Positions 5,977 through 8,155 of a stretch of 8,155 nucleotides of DNA are shown here, piece after piece (within the stretch, counting starts at the first letter, position 1; the number at the start of each line of letters is the position of its first letter). A program made the position numbers and the translations under genes. Origin of the DNA: Succinimonas sp045124755 (GTDB lineage Bacteria > Pseudomonadota > Gammaproteobacteria > Enterobacterales > Succinivibrionaceae). Location: the NCBI RefSeq assembly GCF_045124755.1, contig NZ_JBGVMK010000027.1. One strand, written 5' to 3'. The notes under the pieces were generated by a model, which saw nothing but the letters and a program-made list of their open reading frames with translations, ran no database searches and was not told where the DNA came from.

Positions 5977-6275
5977 GCTGTCTGGAGCAGGGATGGCTGC
6001 GGTGATATTGGCGCCGGAGGGCGGCTAACAGCAAGGCGATTTTTTCCCGAAACAGGTTTCAGAACCGGCAAATTTACTGCAGCCGCGCCGGCACGAAACA
6101 CATTTGCGGGCTGTAAAAGCAAATTCTGCTGTTATTTTTTTGAATTATTTGCCATCTATATGGCTGATGCTGTAACTTCTGATTCGGTGATACGTTGTTT
6201 CAGTGACAATAAATGATTCCGTAATATCCAAAACGGTAAACTTTCTTTCCGGCTTACTAATGAACGAGGTGTTTT
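5977..6275 (+). promoter_or_regulatory. Gene-free leader region with alternating inverted 6-mers
   Basis: No gene is seen. The second half is AT-rich and holds four copies of one 6-mer in alternating orientation: GCAAAT (6068), ATTTGC (6102), GCAAAT (6119) and ATTTGC (6147). Neighbouring copies could pair in mutually exclusive ways. The 2-3 pairing is a 6-bp stem with an 11-base loop, soon followed by a seven-T run (6134-6141 region). Next comes a perfect dyad GCCAT-CTAT-ATGGC (6151-6164). The likely ribosome binding site of the next gene is GAGG at 6266-6269. I could not identify a convincing sigma-70 promoter. TAAACTTT (6237-6244) resembles a sigma-28 -35 element, but there is no matching -10 at the right distance. 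Confidence 0.35.
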
Positions 6276-7658
6276 ATGTCAGATTTTAACATGGCTGCTT
6301 TGGATTCCTTTAACAGGGCCATCAGCGATAACGATAACGCAATTGTGAATGTTGATCGGGAGAATAACAACCGTCTCAAGTACAACGGTACCTTTAGATC
6401 CGCTAATATTTTCCGGTGGATGCGCTCTCCGGCAACCAAGGCTGCTAACAACGAAGTCCGGACTCAGCTTTTAAAATCCCTGGGCGAGGCCTATGGACTT
6501 AATGGAATGACCACCAGATCTGACGGCAAGGTAAAATTTTCTCAGGATTTTATAAACGATCTGCGGAATCGTCTGGGAGCGGAGCTGAAGATCGAGGATT
6601 TCGGCATCAACCGGGACGGCCTGGTTACCTCGGGAAGACCTCTTACAGTAAGACGCATAAAAGAGATTATTGCCAAGGCCTCTGGACCTGATTTGAATGT
6701 CCGTACCGATTCTAATGTCAATACCTCTGCTTCTAATTTGATTATCAATACCGCTTCTTCTGGTTCTGAGAGCGACTTTGACATCAATTCATACAAGAAT
6801 AAGCTGAATGAAGCCTTTAAAAAGATGGGTGATCTGAACGGAATCACAGGCGCTCAGCAGTGTCTCTCCTTTTTGGAAAAACTCGGTTCAAACCCTCTGG
6901 TGCGAGAAGATCCGGATTACGATTTCTTATGTGTTACGAGCAATGATGAGGAAGAGCGTGAAAAACTGGTTCGTTTCCAGTATTACGATGTGAATCAGCA
7001 AAAATACGTGCCCATGAAGAGGATCGATGACCTCGCGAACTATCTGAATGACAAGGACACATTGGGAATGCCCATTCATTTGGAAAGCCAGCCTTTCCGT
7101 CCTCAAAATTATAAAGAAGGTGACAAGCACGGTCCGGAAGCTATGGAGAAGTATGTTAAGCACCATATCACCGAATATGTTCGGCTCGTGGCAGATCTTT
7201 ATTACGATTGCAAGAAGGCCGGCAAGCTTAATGATTATGAGTCTAAAATGAGATACCCCGGTGGCTGCCTTGAAGCTCGGCTCACAAATGCTTCTGAATT
7301 CAAGGAGAAGCTTGGTGTGACTGAGCTTTCCGATAACGAGGTTGATAATGTTCGGGATATGCAGAGACTTGCTGATACCGGCGAAAAAGTGCCACTCCAT
7401 AATTGCATATTTGCGGAACTTAATGCCATCATCAGCGATCCCAATGCCGAGCAGGGCGATGACTGGAATGCGTATGCTGACAGAGTCAAGAAAAATCTCT
7501 GCGGCAAGAAGCACCCGATTACCGAGATTTATGTCAATGAGCAGGGCCAGACTGCTTACCGGCCGGTAATGCAGAACGGGAAGCCCCTGGTGCGGGAGAT
7601 CACCGCGCAGGATCTCGATGAAATCGGCCCTAAGATTTACGAGAGCATTTATGAATAG
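6276..7658 (+). CDS. Uncharacterised 460-residue hydrophilic protein
   Basis: I do not recognise this protein. The ATG at 6276 has GAGG 6 bases upstream. There is no signal peptide, no membrane segment and no obvious catalytic motif; the protein should be soluble and mostly helical. Residues 1-135 form an Asn/Arg-rich first region with the distinctive stretch INRDGLVTSGRPLTVRRIKE (111-130). Residues 136-168 are a Ser/Asn/Thr/Asp-rich linker of low complexity. Residues 169-460 form a second, charged domain with six scattered Cys in the whole protein (206, 219, 312, 331, 377, 409), KHHITEYVRLVADLYYDCKK (295-314) and a terminal EITAQDLDEIGPKIYESIYE. Codon use and open frame across 1.4 kb support real coding. 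It lies between aspC and flagellin, with a strong hairpin after it, so it is probably its own unit. A polar, linker-split protein with a Ser/Asn-rich front could be a secreted substrate, for example of the flagellar or another type III apparatus, but nothing here proves export. Confidence 0.8.
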   Translation: MSDFNMAALDSFNRAISDNDNAIVNVDRENNNRLKYNGTFRSANIFRWMRSPATKAANNEVRTQLLKSLGEAYGLNGMTTRSDGKVKFSQDFINDLRNRLGAELKIEDFGINRDGLVTSGRPLTVRRIKEIIAKASGPDLNVRTDSNVNTSASNLIINTASSGSESDFDINSYKNKLNEAFKKMGDLNGITGAQQCLSFLEKLGSNPLVREDPDYDFLCVTSNDEEEREKLVRFQYYDVNQQKYVPMKRIDDLANYLNDKDTLGMPIHLESQPFRPQNYKEGDKHGPEAMEKYVKHHITEYVRLVADLYYDCKKAGKLNDYESKMRYPGGCLEARLTNASEFKEKLGVTELSDNEVDNVRDMQRLADTGEKVPLHNCIFAELNAIISDPNAEQGDDWNAYADRVKKNLCGKKHPITEIYVNEQGQTAYRPVMQNGKPLVREITAQDLDEIGPKIYESIYE

Positions 7659-7694
7659 TGTTCAGCGCCCGAAAGGCCGCTCAGCATAACAGCC

Positions 7695-7727
7695 GCGCCG
7701 GAGCCGAAAACTCCGGCGCTTCTGTTT
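7695..7727 (+). terminator. Strong hairpin terminator
   Basis: GCGCCGGAG (7695-7703) pairs perfectly with CTCCGGCGC (7711-7719) over a 7-base loop (CCGAAAA), followed by TTCTGTTT. The T-run is interrupted, but the stem is very stable. It separates the 460-residue gene from flagellin. Confidence 0.75.
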
Positions 7728-7830
7728 CCAGGCAAGGGACTGTATTTCTTTTACCTCTGCTTTTTAAAACTCGGCTTTTTGATAATGGTCACGTTTTGGT
7801 TAAATTTTGTTCATGGCTCTGAAAAATCGG

Positions 7831-7857
7831 TAAAGATAATTCAGCCGGAGCCGCTCA
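7831..7857 (+). promoter_or_regulatory. Sigma-28 (FliA) promoter of flagellin
   Basis: TAAAGATA (7831-7838) and GCCGCTCA (7850-7857) are separated by exactly 11 bases. Against the FliA consensus TAAAGTTT-N11-GCCGATAA each half matches 6 of 8, including the GCCG core. Transcription would begin near 7865, about 63 bases before the flagellin start. This fits class 3 flagellar control, where FliA is released once the hook is finished. Confidence 0.8.
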
Positions 7858-7867
7858 ATGATCAAAA

Positions 7868-7898
7868 GTCTCTGCTCCTGAGACGTTATTACTATAAC
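7868..7898 (+). other. Two short hairpins in the flagellin leader
   Basis: GTCTC/GAGAC (7868-7872/7880-7884) and GTTAT/ATAAC (7885-7889/7894-7898) lie side by side between the predicted transcription start and the ribosome binding site. They may protect the 5' end of an abundant mRNA or tune translation; no direct evidence of a regulator site is seen. Confidence 0.35.
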
Positions 7899-7927
7899 AA
7901 CTCGAACATCTTTGAGAGGAACATAAA

Positions 7928-8155
7928 ATGGCACTGTATGTCAATACCAATGCCTCGTCGCTGAACGCTCAGCGCATGATGGCAAACTCCACTAACGCCC
8001 TGGACACCTCCTATAAGCGTCTGGCCTCCGGCCTCAGAATCAACAGCGCCAAGGACGATGCCGCAGGCCTGCAGATTTCCGACCGACTGACTTCCCAGAT
8101 AAACGGCCTTAATCAGGGCAACCGCAATGCTCAGGACGGCATTTCCCTGGCCCAG
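7928..8155 (+). CDS. fliC: Flagellin, N-terminal part (3' end outside window)
   Basis: The first 76 codons encode the conserved D0/D1 N-terminus of flagellin, the secreted subunit that polymerises into the flagellar filament. Landmarks are MALYVNTNASSLNAQR (1-16), LDTSYKRLASGLRINSAKDD (25-44) and AAGLQISDRLTSQINGLNQ (45-63), then NAQDGISLAQ (67-76) where the window ends. The N-terminal region also carries the export information in the family and requires no cleaved signal peptide. The ATG at 7928 has GAGAGGA (7914-7920) 7 bases upstream, a strong ribosome binding site. A sigma-28 promoter lies about 70 bases upstream, as expected for a filament gene. Species may carry several flagellin copies, so the fliC symbol is by function only. 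The variable centre and C-terminus are not seen. Confidence 0.95.
   Translation, partial: MALYVNTNASSLNAQRMMANSTNALDTSYKRLASGLRINSAKDDAAGLQISDRLTSQINGLNQGNRNAQDGISLAQ

Noticed and set aside
6927..7514. Minus-strand 195-codon frame within the 460-residue gene
   Set aside because: The plus-strand frame is longer, has a ribosome binding site and a following terminator; the antisense product is a hydrophobic Ile/Leu-rich shadow.
6080..7702. Shared 12-mer CAGCCGCGCCGG at 6080-6091 and 7691-region
   Set aside because: Too short and GC-rich to call a repeat family; the second copy is part of a terminator stem and the first has no matching hairpin.
7779..7964. Plus-strand 61-codon frame across the flagellin promoter
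   Set aside because: It overlaps the sigma-28 promoter and the flagellin start in another frame and has no family likeness.
1..8155. CRISPR array, tRNA, rRNA, complete insertion sequence or integrase
   Set aside because: No regularly spaced repeats, cloverleaf, rRNA segments or recombinase-like proteins were recognised on either strand.

Overview
The window looks like a chromosomal segment from a flagellated, LPS-bearing gammaproteobacterium. The aspartate aminotransferase and the late lipid A acyltransferase resemble enterobacterial AspC and LpxM closely. The flagellin start has the gammaproteobacterial N-terminus and a sigma-28 type promoter. A gut anaerobe of the Succinivibrionaceae/Aeromonadales kind would fit, also because of the AAA-ATPase-like/PD-(D/E)XK protein tail at the left edge. 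That placement is inference, not proof.

Layout, left to right. (1) 3-290: the C-terminal end of a PD-(D/E)XK nuclease-like protein, cut by the window edge. (2) 291-920: no intact gene. The first 300 bases are GC-rich and featureless. An AT-rich stretch follows with a decayed minus-strand reading frame (591-752) and then two near-identical 21-bp direct repeats in front of the next gene. (3) 921-2746: an AbiE-type toxin-antitoxin pair. The antitoxin/repressor gene abiEi is intact. The toxin gene abiEii carries a +1 frameshift near its start and has lost its normal C-terminal residues, where it joins the 3' end of an unrelated alanine-rich gene that still has its own stop codon and intrinsic terminator. 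(4) 2854-3840: lpxM-like lipid A acyltransferase, preceded by a possible 13-codon leader ORF. (5) 3964-4413: hotdog-fold acyl-CoA thioesterase of the 4-hydroxybenzoyl-CoA thioesterase/YbgC type, followed by a long pyrimidine tract that may serve Rho-dependent termination. (6) 4681-5889: aspC with a good sigma-70 promoter and an intrinsic terminator. (7) 6276-7658: a 460-residue hydrophilic protein that I do not recognise, with a structured upstream region and a strong hairpin downstream. (8) 7928-8155: the N-terminal 76 codons of flagellin, with a sigma-28 promoter.

The housekeeping genes appear to be mostly separate transcription units: lpxM, the thioesterase, aspC, the 460-residue gene and flagellin are each divided by structured or terminator-bearing spacers. 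The only clear operon is abiEi-abiEii, with overlapping genes. The most interesting items are the broken AbiE module with its intact repressor and repeats, the chimeric 3' junction, and the unrecognised protein next to flagellin with its alternating-repeat leader.
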